64,000 nucleotides of DNA from Annona cherimola (GCA_030490835.1 CM059972.1:17709764-17773763); one strand, 5' to 3'; shown: positions 33,500 to 45,588, counted from the stretch's first letter. Translations and numbers: made by a program. The notes: a model not told the origin generated them from the sequence alone.

Positions 33500-34167
33500 G
33501 TCCTTAGCCGATCTACTGAGGTTTGCTTGGGCGAACCACAACTCTTTGCATAACAAAAGTAGCCGTTCTACTAATAAGAAACAATTGTTTTATTAAGTCA
33601 TGTTAGGCACACTTCTTCCATTCCACCTGTCATACAGTTGAGAGATGAATGACTTTTCAATGAAGTAGCCAGTGCAAATTACAAATTACAGATTCGAGCA
33701 TCATGAAATAAAAAAGAAGATAGTAAATGAAAGTCGAATAGCAAATGCAATAAAATAGCAGGGATTTGGGAGATGGTAATCGAACTAGGATTGATGCCGA
33801 TGGAGTGTTGGACGAGCTGTTGCTTGCTGCCATGTGCTGCTTTGCCACATTGCTACTGCCGTGACGAGTTTGCCAATGTCAAAGGCTAGGCAACTGCCAA
33901 TTAGGCATTTTCAACTATGGGTAACTGACCATTTTTATCTCTGGGGGCGATTAAAAAATGAAGGTGCTGAGAACGAGCTAGTCGACTTGCTGGACTGCTT
34001 TCGCTTAGAGGAGGGGAGATTGCTGTTGAGAGTTAGGAGTTGGGAGGGGGAGGCAGGAACTAGGGGCAACTGGTTAGTGGGTGGCCAAGAATCGAGATTT
34101 GGGGGGTGGGAGAAGCAAAGCACTAAAGCTCTGTTTTTTTTGTTTTTCATTTTATACTTTTCTTCTT
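33500..34167. other. Intergenic, nothing recognised
   Basis: Overlapping short frames on both strands are low-complexity and share no motif with known proteins. Confidence 0.5.
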
Positions 34168-34524
34168 GGGTAATTTGCATATATACCCACATAGTTTCGC
34201 CGATATTGCAGATATACCCACATAGTTTCACGAAATGCATATTGCCCCCACATAGTTTCACCAAAATTGCGTATTACCCCCACGCCGTTAACTGCCATTA
34301 TATTTTCAAAAATGACGAAAATGCCCTCATCTTCATTGGGTAATATACAATTTTGGTGAAACTATGTAGAAGACATTTTCATCATTTTTGAAAATATAAC
34401 GGCAGTTAACGGCGTGGGGGTAATACATAATTTTGGTAAAACTATGTGGGGGTAATATGCATTCATGAAACTACGTGGGTATATCTGCAATTAACATCAA
34501 ACTATGTAGGTACAAATTTTCCTT
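34168..34524. mobile_element. Foldback MITE M1 with CCCACATAGTTT repeats
   Basis: Left GGGTAATTTGCATATATACC and right inverse arms each hold several TACCCCCACATAGTTTCA-type words; the centre is TTTTGAAAATATAACGGCAG / complement. Both arms fold into one hairpin. The exact ends and target duplication are unclear. A related copy with a clear duplication is at 55207. Confidence 0.8.
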
Positions 34525-34599
34525 TTTTCTTAGCTAGTTGTTGAACAGTTCAAAACTGGATTGACTATAACTCTAGGTTCACTAGTTAAACCAGTTTAA

Positions 34600-35290
34600 A
34601 GGGACGTTTGGAAATAGCATTTTGCATGGGAACGTGGGAATCCATGGGATTCCGGCACGGTTGCTGGGTCAGCTATTAGCATTAATTTTGTACGGTGCGG
34701 GCAAAGGGCGCGTATTTGAATCTAGACTCATGTACATAAGATACAGTGGAGCTACGTAGTACCGGATTTGGTGCTCCACCACCTCAAAATCGAGCTTCCA
34801 TGGTTGCCAAGAATGAGAGAGACAAACCCATCACCCATGCCTCTTCGAAGCCGGCCAAATCTAGTAGAAAATGATGTTTCGCAGGTGGATTTTCTAGTGT
34901 TGGCATTCTTTCCAAGTTTCAAGCATCAAATGGTTAGAAAATCTACATCTCCGGCGACCCATATGATCTCAAATCCGGCCATCTGAACCAGCTGATCTCC
35001 CAATCAGATTCGATTAATCAAGAGCTGATGAAAATCCTCATAGTCCGGATCCAGTCTTCTACCAAGATTCGAGCACAACATGGATCCTCCTTGTGTGCGT
35101 GTCATCAGAATGTCTGCGTGAACTGTTCTCTGGTTCGGCGACGGGGGAGAGGCAAGAGGAAGTGCAAAGCGTTGGCAAAATCGGTCCTGTTCTACTGCAC
35201 CTGGCACTACAGGTAATCGATCTCGTGGAGGAAGCTGTGCATTGCAGTGGCCCCACTCATCTGGCACATCAACCATCCAGGCCATTCAAC
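34600..35290 (+). repeat. Left inverted arm of the Harbinger element
   Basis: Matches the reverse complement of 42470-43154. Shared words include GGTGCTCCACCACCTCAAAA-like and ATCAGATTCGATTAATCAAG. No coding motif was recognised despite open frames on both strands. Confidence 0.88.
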
Positions 35291-38200
35291 ACGCAGTGAG
35301 AAAATTTTGCGTAGCGTGTGAACAAGGCCAGGGGCTGCCATCTCACGAGGGTTCGACAGCCTGTCAGCATTGTGAACTCGTCAATGCAACGCTGGGTACG
35401 GCTGATAGCCTGTCAACATTATGGAAACGAGCAGACGGTGACGGACGCACAACGGAGAGGATGAGAGGAACCAGCACGCACAACGGGTGTGGGCATGACA
35501 CGTAAAACAACAGCCAGCTTGCTGTTAGCGAAATCTACGACTGCAAATGTATTAGGAATCGGAAAGCATGGTTCACGGAGTCGATGCTATGAGCAGATGA
35601 GCGGCATGACAAGATAAGAAGGTACGGAGGAAAACCGGCGAAGAGAAATGGGGAGAACAACGCTCGAAGAGGAAAACACCGGCTGCTGCCACAGCGATGC
35701 AGACTCCCATTGATGCGGTGCGCTCCGACAAAGAGAAGGGTTCTGCCGGCAAGATCAAGCACTCTCCGTGCTCGAAGAAGTTGGGATGAATACAGACGAC
35801 CACTGAAATCTGCTCCCCTCGACGTAGAAGACGTTACCTCTTCCAACTCGTCACAGCAGTCTCAACCGTTGCTACTCCGGATAAGCTCACCACAAGATCG
35901 GTGCTCCCAAACTCGTCTTAGGCAGGTATTTTTTTTGAAACTCATTTAAAAAAATGTCATCTTCCCATTATCTGTGTAAACCTGTAATCTATGCTAGAAT
36001 TTTTTCCCTTCCCATTATCTGTGCGCTCTGTTTTTCCCTATGCTTCTGCCGGAACTAGTTGTCTCTTATATACACCCCACCCAACTTTTTGTAGGCTAAC
36101 AGTGACAGATTAGGCAGATTGCTCTTGAAACTATGCGGTAGGTAGCATAGTTGATCAGGTATGCAAAAGCACTGCTTGCATTTTCTGCCCTGGAAAAGAA
36201 CGAAAATGTTTCTCTTCTGAAACTTCCACTACTCAAACATTCAGATTTTACGAGATATCATCGATCAGATTTTTTTTTTGGATCGGTGACTTACTTATTC
36301 TAGATTAGATTTTTTGGAAAAATTTTTCAGTGGAGTTGCATAGTTTTGGATGATGAGTGATTCGTTGAATCAATTACATTGAATTGATGAATGGTGGATG
36401 TAGCGTTCGTTTGCTTCTCTTGTTGCGCAAGCCTCTTAGCTCTTGTCTACCTAGAACCATCGGACGATTCTGTCGTTGAATACTGTGCGTGTGTTCTACG
36501 CAACTTCAAAACATTCGTGGAGTTGCCCTCGGAGAAAAAAACCATTTGTCGATTTCAGGGGAATCACTATTTTTTTTATCAAATTAAATTAATAATAGTA
36601 TTTTGATGGTAGACATTTGTTTATGATAATAAGAATTGCTTTAAAATGGGTGATTGGTTGAATGAATTGCATACAATAGAACATCATGTCAGCAATATAA
36701 AGAATGTCAACTACAAAATGAATAATTTAAAATATAATAAATAGAAATGTTGTCAAAAGTGAATAAATTAATTTTTTAGGAAATGAAATTTGCTGTTTTG
36801 AAAAATGGAATTGTTATAAAAAGTGCAAAATTAAAGAGAAAATTTCTTAGGGACTCCTTTCCGTTTCAATCCACATTATCAATTATGCTACTGCACGCAA
36901 ATAATAATTTCTCCTTAAAATGACTAAAATACCCTTCATTTAAAAATCTAAAATAAATATATACACATCTCTAAATTTGATAAATTTTATTTTATATATT
37001 AAACGTGCCCCTATGTGAAACTGAAGTTGTTATTAGAGTGTCCAATAATAAAATAAAGAAAGCCTAATAATTAAGTTTAAAGCGTTAAAATTTTTTTAAA
37101 ATATTGAAAGGTATTTATGTTATTTTGTATAGATTAACATTAGTTTTTACCACTTTATAGGTTAGGGTTTAAAATGCCAAAAAAATACATGGTTTAAAAA
37201 GTAAACGACCAAATTTCGAGATTAGAATATGTTAAATTCAAGTCAATCATCTTATTTAGAATCATTTACTTAGTCTAAATATAAAAAATAGACTTGATTG
37301 AAAATTTTCATAATCTATCATGTCAAAAACATAAGTTTAAGTAACTCCATACATTTGCATTTGATGTAGATTATTTATAAATCCAATGAAAATGACTTTT
37401 CATATGTCATACATATTAAAGAAGGGGAATATGATGCATAACTTAGATTTAAATAAAATGTTAAAAAATGCAAAACCTAAACGACACACGGTGCAATCGG
37501 TGTCACAAATGTATTTTCCAATTAAAATATATATTTGATGAGAGGAATCCTACCCATCCGAATCCCGAATGCTAAGTCCCTCTCGTGGCCGTGTGTTTGA
37601 AACCATGTGTAGCTAACTAGCTATTAACTGATCTCAAAACATTCTGCTGCTAGAAGAACGAAAATTAAAAGTGCAAAATTAAAGAGAAAATTTCTTAGGG
37701 ACTCCTTTCCATTTCATTCCACGTTATCAATTATACTACTGCAAGCAAATAACCATTTCTCCTTAAAATGACTAAAATACCCTTCATTTAAAAATCTAAA
37801 ATAAATATATACACATCTCTAAATTTGATAAATTTTATAGCTATAGAATCATACTTTTGTCGTTATAGAATTATATATCAAGAATTTTATCAAGGCGAAT
37901 TATTATGTTAATAAATTTTAATGAGCCATAGAAATGGATTAATAAAACTAAATATTTTAAGAAGATGAAAATTTTAAGTTGTTTATATTTTACATACTCA
38001 CATTTTTATAAGATTATAATTTTACATATCCAACTAAATTTTTTCTAAAGAATAACGATCACAAGTCAACCTATTTATATATGATCATATATGATCTGTG
38101 CGCTATTTTAGATAATTGTGCCCATGCATTAATCAATCATCCATCCCATCCCATTTTCTCCTTTTTCTTAAATAATACTTTATTTACTTAATTAATATTC

Positions 38201-38300
38201 ATTTTCACACGTCTCTTTCCATGAGTCTCGTTTAGGCTCAGTTAATGTTTATGGTGAAGGCTGGCAAATGCTACGAACAAATTAAATAATACGTACAGAC
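35291..38300. other. Interior of the Harbinger element upstream of the transposase
   Basis: GC-rich to about 35930, then AT-rich. No protein motif recognised. It contains a pair of 168-bp direct repeats (36823-36990 and 37671-37838). Confidence 0.6.
36823..37838. repeat. Pair of 168-bp direct repeats, 848 bp apart
   Basis: 36823-36990 and 37671-37838 align without gaps with only a few mismatches (GTGCAAAATTAAAGAGAAAA ... GATAAATTTTAT). Neither a primer-binding site nor a polypurine tract is visible between them, so a miniature LTR element is not supported; a segmental duplication is as likely. Confidence 0.8.
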
Positions 38301-39477
38301 ATGGGTCATTACGAGAAAACATTAATGCTTGGTGGAGTAGCAACCGCACTTTTGGCAGCCAATGCAGAAAAAAAAGAGAAGGACGCTCATTTCAATAGAA
38401 ACTGTGGGGAGCTTCGTCAGTTATTTATAGATAACATGATTGGGTCTGGAGATACAAATTGTATAAATCAGATTAGAATGAGCATGTTTGATTTCCATCA
38501 ATTGTGTCAGAAAGTAAAAGATGTAAGTGGGTTGAGTGGCACTCGGTATCTGATAGTGGAGGCACAAATGACAATGTTTTTACACACATTATCTCATAAT
38601 GTCAGAAATCGAAGCATAGGATGCTATTTCTGCTGTTATGATGAAACCGTCAGTCGACATTTCATAGATGCCTTTCTACTGTATTGAATCTCTATACAGA
38701 AGTGATTGAAGCTCCAAAGTATACTACGCATCCTTTAATAGAGGCAAACCCATTTGTGTCAATTTATTTTCAGGTTCGTGTCGCACTAGTCCTACATGTT
38801 ACCCTCCTTTATAGTCATGTTTATCGTACTAACGCATCACAACAACTTATATAGGGATGTATAGGAGCGCTTGATGGAACTCACATTCATACAACACTAC
38901 TACTAGGACCAAATTCAGCTTGGCGGAATAGATGACTCTGAGGATCCATTTAAAGTTCCAACAGGTGTCACTTTAATCCCGTGTCTTGAAAATTAAGAAT
39001 GTTCATATTAGAGGACTATATTGCTAACCATATGTGCTGAATTTTAACATGTGGATGTACAGGGTCTTACTATCTGTCGATTTGGGTTACCCACATTGTC
39101 CCGGCTTCATGGCACTATACATGGGTGTACGTTACCATTTGCAAGAGTATCAAAGGAGCCGAACACCAAAAAATTATCAAGAATTATTTAACTACAATCA
39201 TGCAAAGTGGAGAGCCCATGTGAAGAGGTTATTTGGTATATGGAAGGACCATTTTCCCATATTGAAAAGTTCCACCAAATACTCTTACAACATCCACACA
39301 GTGATTATAGCAGCTTGTGCCATCCTACACAACTACATGACAATTGTAGATGGACCAAAATTACCAGAGCAACTGCAATTACAAGGGGACGCTTCAATGA
39401 ATTCAGTCGGCATGGAGGAGGAGGTCGAAGAGCCAACCATGATTAGGGGTTTCTCAGATGTAGCATTACAATCTTGA
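38301..39477 (+). pseudogene. Harbinger (HARBI1-like) DDE transposase, decayed
   Basis: First exon from MGHYEKTLML to HFIDAF, then a frame slip near 38670 before LNLYTEVIEAPKYTTHPLI. An 82-bp GT-AG intron fits at 38774-38855. The next exon gives GCIGALDGTHI with the first catalytic Asp. A stop after SAWRNR (about 38932) and an apparent deletion before VDLGYPHCPGF (second Asp) follow. The third acidic site, normally Glu in a VIERAFG-like motif, reads AHVKRLFG here, so the Glu seems to be lost. The end is FPILKSSTKYSYNIHTVIIA, ILHNYM. The protein would cut and paste the element; this copy cannot. Confidence 0.85.
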
Positions 39478-39845
39478 AAGGACTTTCGTGACGACATTGC
39501 CCATTGAATGTGGAATGATTATCATAGAGATGTGTAGCCAATATCGTAGTCATAGCTCTCAACACTAAGCATCATTTACTTTTATGTTTATTATGCTTGT
39601 AGTTTGTGATTTAGCTGGCTGAATACTTGTTATTTGATAAATCAAATCTTGGTTAAGTAGAATGGTGCTTCAATGAGTGAATTGGTTTATTTTTCCCATG
39701 TCTCATGCCTTCTATCCTTATTTTTAGTTCACGGTATATGTGGTTACTCTTATCAATTATATCCCAATTACATAATTGTGCTGCATCTTGATATTTGTAG
39801 TACCGTATAGAGATAAGACCAATAGATCCAACATTGAGCAGATCC

Positions 39846-40447
39846 ATGAGCAGTGGGTCTCGTCAGGCTTCTAGAGGTAGTACTGACAAAAATTCTAGAC
39901 GGTCGAATGAAAGAAACTTACAATGGGCGGAAGAACATGATAGAAGGCTCATTAGACTTCTAGTAGAAAATAGACAGTCTGACCGCATATGTGGTGACAT
40001 CTTAGCCAAGACTATAGCCATGCGAATTGTATCAAGGCTAAGCAATGAACTTAGCAACATTATTAAAGTTCTCCTTAAGTGGGAGCAAGTTCGAAACAGG
40101 TGGCGTGATTTGAAAGAGCTATACCGACGTATGACAAGAGTTCAAGACAAATCTGGAATGGGATGTGATGAGTCTCGCATTATGTTTGATGAGTCAAATG
40201 AACAATGGGAAGATCTTATCGAGGTAGCCAATTAGATTTTCGCAATGTTTTATATGTTTCTTAGAATTTTGGTTAGCAAGTACTTACCAATGTCTTTCAT
40301 TAAATTTGACTTGTTCGGTCTGATCCGGAGATAGCTGAGCTTTGTGATAAGCGTCAATTACATAGTTGGGAGGACTTGGACGAGATCTACAGGTCAGATG
40401 CACCAACCGGTGCCCGATCAGTGGGATTGAGTAAGCTAGCACGTTGA
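39846..40447 (+). CDS. Harbinger Myb/SANT-like DNA-binding protein, possibly two exons
   Basis: The first ATG of the frame is at 39846, and the frame runs to a stop at 40235. Motifs: LQWAEEHDRRLIRLLVEN, WEQVRNRWRDLKELYRRM, SGMGCDESRIMFDESNEQWEDLIE; this is the Myb/SANT-like domain of the Harbinger accessory protein that binds element ends. A second frame at about 40318-40447 (SDPEIAELCDKRQLHSWEDL ... DAPTGARSVG) resembles the usual C-terminal part with its ATG(R) motif; an intron or a break lies between. No clean acceptor was seen, so the C-terminus may be lost. Confidence 0.75.
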
Positions 40448-40740
40448 AGACGCTCCCACATGGAAGAAGGTCCGAGTGGCGAGGAAGGCATCAATCTTAA
40501 ATTCGAGCCTTTGTTCACCGAAGAAGATACCCCGACATCTTCGATGAGGACATTTACATGCTCACTACGATGTTAGAATTTACGTAGGAGGCCGCTAGGT
40601 CTATTAGAGGAGGTGGCCAGTGCATTCAAGAGTCTAGTGAATCGGTAGCTGCCGCCTCCGCCACCTCCACCACCACCACCAACCGGGAAGCTCAGTGTTG
40701 ACCCCCAACGATACACGGATGCTATGACACGAGTATGAGA

Positions 40741-40741
<1 letters not shown>

Positions 40742-40772
<31 letters not shown>

Positions 40773-40773
40773 C
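40742..40773. repeat. CT microsatellite
   Basis: A run of about 15 CT dinucleotides, preceded by a CCG/CCA trinucleotide-rich stretch (about 40650-40682), within the Harbinger element. Confidence 0.9.
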
Positions 40774-41094
40774 CGAAGAGGGCACCAAAATGGTCCTTTA
40801 CTTTGGTCAACATCCAGAGAATGCATTAGGTTTTGTAAGTATGCCCACTTTAGATATGCGAAAGCAATTTGTGCAACATATTTTAGCAAATTTCTAGACC
40901 TATTTGATTATCGAAATTGTTGATAATTTATGACATGTTGTGTAGACTATTTAAGCAATTTGACTTATTGTTCTAACTTATCAGCTTACTTGTTTTATTG
41001 ATTAAGTTTATGTATGACATTGCTATGCCATTAGGATGTCCATTTCATTCATTTAGCTACTTTTGATACTATTTTTTTCACAGGTCACACAATT

Positions 41095-41379
41095 ATGCCA
41101 CGTTTCTATGTTGTCTTCGTTGGACATATACCTGGTATATATCAACTATGGCCGGCGGCCCATGCACAAGTAAATCGATATTCGGGAACATATTTCAAAT
41201 CATTTTCTGATCGAGAGTCTGCCATAGATGCGCACAAGAATTATTTTGATCCACCAGATAAAAAAGAGCAAACTCGTGTTGTCATAAACATTTGTGATTG
41301 TGCAAGTTGTAATGTTGAAAATGATGTTAATATTATCAATTTGTGTGATTGTAAATCATGTGGTAAAAGTGCAATGTAG
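41095..41379 (+). CDS. Small ORF with RNase H1 N-terminal (viroplasmin-like) domain, 94 aa
   Basis: Residues 3-50 read FYVVFVGHIPGIYQLWPAAH, then aQVNRYSGTYFKSF with SDRESAIDAH, the pattern of the RNA/DNA-hybrid-binding domain found at the N-terminus of eukaryotic RNase H1 and in caulimovirus protein VI. No RNase H catalytic part follows. The C-terminus has two copies of a CDC-x-SC motif (ICDCASC, LCDCKSC), possibly metal-binding. It lies inside the Harbinger element, on the same strand as the transposase and Myb ORFs. A T-rich tract ending in CAG precedes the ATG and could be a splice acceptor, so this may be one exon of a larger gene. The function is not known. Confidence 0.65.
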   Translation: MPRFYVVFVGHIPGIYQLWPAAHAQVNRYSGTYFKSFSDRESAIDAHKNYFDPPDKKEQTRVVINICDCASCNVENDVNIINLCDCKSCGKSAM

Positions 41380-42469
41380 CGATAGCATGTGCCATATATG
41401 AAAGACTTATAAAATGATTGTGTAGATTTGTGACTTTAGTAAAGACCGTTTTTTACATTCGACTGATTTTAATCGATTAATATTTAGCTTTTTGCGATTT
41501 TTTTATGATTTTGTCGGATAAAGAAAGTGAGTTGATTTAAATCTTCTCTTGGCATTACGTAGAGTAGTAGCCTTATTTTGGAGGATGAAGGTGTACAACC
41601 TTTTTCGTTTTGTCATTTAATATTAGTATTACAACCACATACATAAACATTAACATTCAAGTATAGCAGAAATCTTATTATGTCAATCACAATAAAAGAA
41701 AATCATTTAAGATGCATAATAATATAATGACAAATAAGATTATGACAAGTTCAAGCATTCAACTCTAAATTACAACATCAAAATTAGCTCTAAGTCTACA
41801 ACACAAGTTTCAAGTTTAATAAGCAAACTGATAATTTGCAATTATCTCTATATTATAAGAATTATCAGACTTTTGATAATAACGTGTTATTTAAATGAGG
41901 TTTATATTTAAAACCATATTTGAAAATTTTAAAGTGGAATGAGACATAAAGGGGTATATTTTCACAATATTTATGTTTAGCCAAATGATCCCATTTTTAA
42001 AATTATTTCGTACAGATATGCATGTCCAGCTGTGTTCTTATTTTCGAATTTCAACAGATATTTTTGGAATTTTTAAAATAAAAAATTTATTACATAAACC
42101 AGCGCATCAAGAAGAAAAAAAAGCCCCTTTTCTCATTTTAAAAATTTTAAAATATCAAATATATTCAAATATACATATCTAAAAATTTTGAAAATTCGAC
42201 ACTTGATTAATCTTAAGCGGGATCACATGTTCAAAAAAGATTTAAGAAGTCCAATACATTGGAAATCATTTTCCTAAGTTGTGCCTCGATGCATTGTATC
42301 ACAACCCATATATACGTGTAAATATTTGGTGCTACAAGTTGCAAAAGAAATGGAGACTGACGTGTGATACAAATTAAAGGCCTTAATTTTGGACCACTTG
42401 AGTCTTGAAATTATGTAGCATTTTTTATAATAAATAATGTAGTTAATTATGTGCATGTGTTGCTTGGCC
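41380..42469. other. Harbinger interior, AT-rich, nothing recognised
   Basis: No coding motif or repeat recognised between the small ORF and the right arm. Confidence 0.55.
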
Positions 42470-43154
42470 GTTGCTTTTGGTGGGGCCGTTGCATTTGGTG
42501 GGGCTGTTGCAGTGCACAACTTTCTCCACGGGATCAATTACCTGCGGTGCTAGGTGCAGTAGAACGGGACTGATTTTGCCAACGCTTCGCACTTCCTCTT
42601 GCCTCTCCCCCGTCGCCGGACCAGAGAACAGTTCACGCAGACATTCTGATGACACACACACAAGGAGGATCCATGTTGTGCTCAAATCTTAGGAGAAGAC
42701 TGGAGCAGGACTTTGAGGATTTTCATCAGCTCTTGATTAATCGAATCTGATTGGGAGATCAGCCGATTCAGATGGCCGGATTTGAGATCATGTGGGTCGC
42801 CGGAGATGTAAATTTTCTAACCATTCGATGCTTGGAACTTGGAAAGAATGCCAACACCAGAAAATCCACCTGCTAAACATCGATTTCTACTGGATTTGGC
42901 CGGCTTCGAAGACGCATGGGTGATGGGTTTGTCTCTCCCATTCTTGGCAACCATGGAAGCTCGATTTTGAGGTGGTGAAGCACCAAATCCGGTACTACAT
43001 AGCTGCACTGTATCTTGTGTACATGCGTCTGGATTCAAATACTCGTCGTTTGCCCGCACCATACAAAATCAATGCTGACAGCTGACCCAACAACCGCGCC
43101 GGAATCCCACGGATTCTCACGTTCCCACGCAAAACGCTATTCCCAAACGTCCCC
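42470..43154 (-). repeat. Right inverted arm of the Harbinger element
   Basis: Reverse complement of the left arm, with small indels and substitutions. Ends in CCCAAACGTCCCC before TAA. Next to its inner edge, at about 42468-42510, GTTGC[TA]TTTGGTGGGGC is repeated. Confidence 0.88.
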
Positions 43155-43157
43155 TAA

Positions 43158-44592
43158 CTCTATCAAACTAAACTGATAAAAACCAAATCGGATCTTGGAC
43201 CAATTTCCAATCGGATCGGCCAGTCCGGTCCAGTTATTACAACATCAGTTTCAGATGAAAAGTTGACTTTTTTGCTACAGACTATAAACTTTTAACTTAT
43301 ATATTTTCTATAAAATTATGCCATAGAACAAAATTTACATATTTTTATTTATTAAAAAGATAAATAGAACCTGTATTACTTATATAATTTTAAATTATTA
43401 AAATTATAATTCACAAATTTATGCTCTTAAATGAGTCAACATCTATTAGTTGTTTTATAAATTCTAACTACTCTCGAATATGTTTATTGTATTAAACCAA
43501 AGATTAGTTGAAAATATAATATATGACTCTTATTGAACTAAATTTATAAATTCATTTATATGATATAATAACATTTGAGTTGCACAACATGTGAGTCTAT
43601 GTTTCACTCAATGATATTTTTATTTATATTTTAATGTTCCAATTATGTTTTATAATTATATAATTATATCTTAATGCATTTTTGACATTATTTTTTATTT
43701 TTCAGTTTTTAAAATTTTATTGATAAACTTTTTCATTAAATTAAAATAGATGATGTCTTCGATAAACAGTTTTTTTTATAACTTTGACGGATAAATTAAA
43801 TTTTACGGGTAAGGCGAACCTTTTGGATATGAATGAGATATTGTGAGTCCTTCTCAGCCGTCAATGACATATGAAGTGACCCAAAATGGTTTGTCCATCT
43901 TTGCTTTCAATCTACACCTTCATCTTCTCTATAATTTGTAAATCGATCATTTTGTCGCTTTTATTTCTCAAAAAATTGGTGCAAGAAACACCATGTACAA
44001 CTACTTGTTGTCTCTGCCGATTTCCATTAGTAGTCTAGTTTTTTTTTTTTCTGATTTTGTTTTCGATTAGAATTCTTAACGAGCAAAGCTTTCCTTCCAG
44101 CATTTTCGTCTCGTTGGATTGTCCTCTTCTGATTTCCCCTTCTTTCTCGTCGCCTTTACTGATTTTAGCACTTTCCCCCCCTTTCCTTAGCATCCTATAC
44201 CCAGACTATGTTGTACAATGACATCCCAGCCAACATCCCCCCGCAATGACTCACTTGCCACCTATCATCATCATTAAAATTTTGTCATTAATTTTCAGTT
44301 TATAATTTTGCTTGAAGTTAGAAATGAAATTATTGGGAAAAGAAAATTAACAACCAAAATCAAAGGCAAAAAAGATTGGGACAGGCAGGCAGACCTTAGC
44401 AAAGGCAGTCGATTATTAGCAGAACATTGTTTGCTGATTTCAATTTCCGAATACAAAGAAATGGTGAATGGAATGAAAAAATCTCTTTTCTTCTTCATTT
44501 AACCGGCAATCCGCGATGATCGTATCTTCTTGGGCTACCTGAATCTTACACAAGTTTGTAGGTTCCACATAAATGACAGTGAGAGAGAGCTT
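43158..44592. other. AT-rich intergenic DNA
   Basis: No gene, MITE or clear repeat recognised. The right part (from about 43860) would be downstream of the EF-hand gene and may contain its 3' end and polyadenylation region. Confidence 0.5.
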
Positions 44593-45000
44593 TTAAGCTC
44601 CGCCATTTGGTTTGAGTTTGCTATGCTCAACGGCGCGCATGAGGAAGCTGTCGTTGTCAAGGGCAATGACGACGGGTGTAGCGCCCATCCCGTGGGCAAT
44701 GGCGCTCATGATCTCCCGCATCTCCGCCTTGAACTCCGCCAGGTCGATTGTCCCGCTTCGATCCGCGTCGAACCGGTCGAAGACTAAGTCGAAAAGCGCA
44801 GCGACTCCCTCCGCGTCCGCGCCCGAATCGGCGTCGAAGGGCTTCAGCGACTCGAATCCGCGGATGAGCTCCGACCGCGACAGCACGCCATCGCCGTTCA
44901 CGTCCAGGCTCTTGAATCGCTCCTCCGCACACGTCTCGAAGGCTTCCCTGTCCTCCACAAACGCCGTGATCATCGTACCATTGATGATCATTACGCTCAT
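44593..45000 (-). CDS. EF-hand calcium-binding protein, 135 aa, intronless
   Basis: Two canonical 12-residue EF loops: DVNGDGVLSRSE (about residues 33-44) and DADRSGTIDLAE (about 77-88), each with Asp at position 1, Asp/Ser at 5 and Glu at 12. The start MSVMIINGTMITAFVEDREAF and the tail ...IAHGMGATPVVIALDNDSFL resemble the small plant EF-hand family that includes Arabidopsis At1g64850. It would be a calcium sensor; there is no signal peptide or membrane segment. Codons are strongly GC-rich at third positions, unlike the AT-rich flank. The Met at 45000 is the only plausible start. A weak TATA-like CTATACTC lies about 125 bp upstream on the minus strand. Confidence 0.88.
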   Translation of the reverse strand: MSVMIINGTMITAFVEDREAFETCAEERFKSLDVNGDGVLSRSELIRGFESLKPFDADSGADAEGVAALFDLVFDRFDADRSGTIDLAEFKAEMREIMSAIAHGMGATPVVIALDNDSFLMRAVEHSKLKPNGGA

Positions 45001-45196
45001 TTTGTCGTCAGTCGCGCGCGTGGTTGTTTTGTTTTACTACGTTCTTCTGGGAGAGGGAATGGGGAGGTGGTGGGTTATCTTTGGAATTGGAATCGAAGAA
45101 CCGGTGATGAGATGGGATTTGGTTAGAGTATAGGTATGGCACTATGCTATTTTTGGGATAGGCATTGTTCATGGCATTCATGTGGGTGGTATTCAC

Positions 45197-45588
45197 TTAG
45201 GTCGTACGAGTGATTAGTTCAAAACATGTGGGTGGCATTCATGTTGGCTTGCTCGAAACTAGGAAGGTAGCAGTTGGTTTGATCTTTTGCAGAAGAGATG
45301 TTTTAGTTTTATTTGTAGGGGTCGAATGGTAAAGAGTTTAGACGCCCTGGATTGAATAAACTTTATTGAAAATTTTGTTAAATATTCTATAGAAGTTTAT
45401 TATGAATTAATGGGTTACTCTAAATAAATATGACTAAAAGTTCAGTCTCTATTTGTACTGTAATCACGCACTCTCCCCGTATTTCAAAATACGATAATGA
45501 CGGTAATATTTGCGTATATAGATTAAAATACTTTTAATTAAAAAAATTACATGAAAAAATAGGGCACAACAATGTAAAGTAAAATCAT
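45197..45588. other. Intergenic, upstream of the EF-hand gene
   Basis: Contains no recognisable gene. Confidence 0.5.

Larger units (their letters stand above)
34600..43154 (+). mobile_element. PIF/Harbinger element, 8555 bp, with long inverted arms
   Basis: Left end AGGGACGTTTGGAAATAGC and right end (inverted) GGGGACGTTTGGGAATAGC are flanked by TAA on both sides (34597-34599 and 43155-43157), the typical Harbinger target. It holds the two proteins of this superfamily, a DDE transposase and a Myb-like protein, plus a third small ORF. The arms 34600-35290 and 42470-43154 are inverted copies over about 690 bp, far longer than the usual short Harbinger ends. The transposase is broken, so the copy is dead unless helped in trans. 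Confidence 0.88.

Noticed and set aside
36823..37838. A second TRIM formed by the 168-bp direct repeats
   Set aside because: No TG...CA ends, primer site or polypurine tract next to the repeats.
44612..45133. Plus-strand 173-residue ORF opposite the EF-hand gene
   Set aside because: Ser/Arg-rich shadow of the minus-strand EF-hand frame, with no motif of its own.
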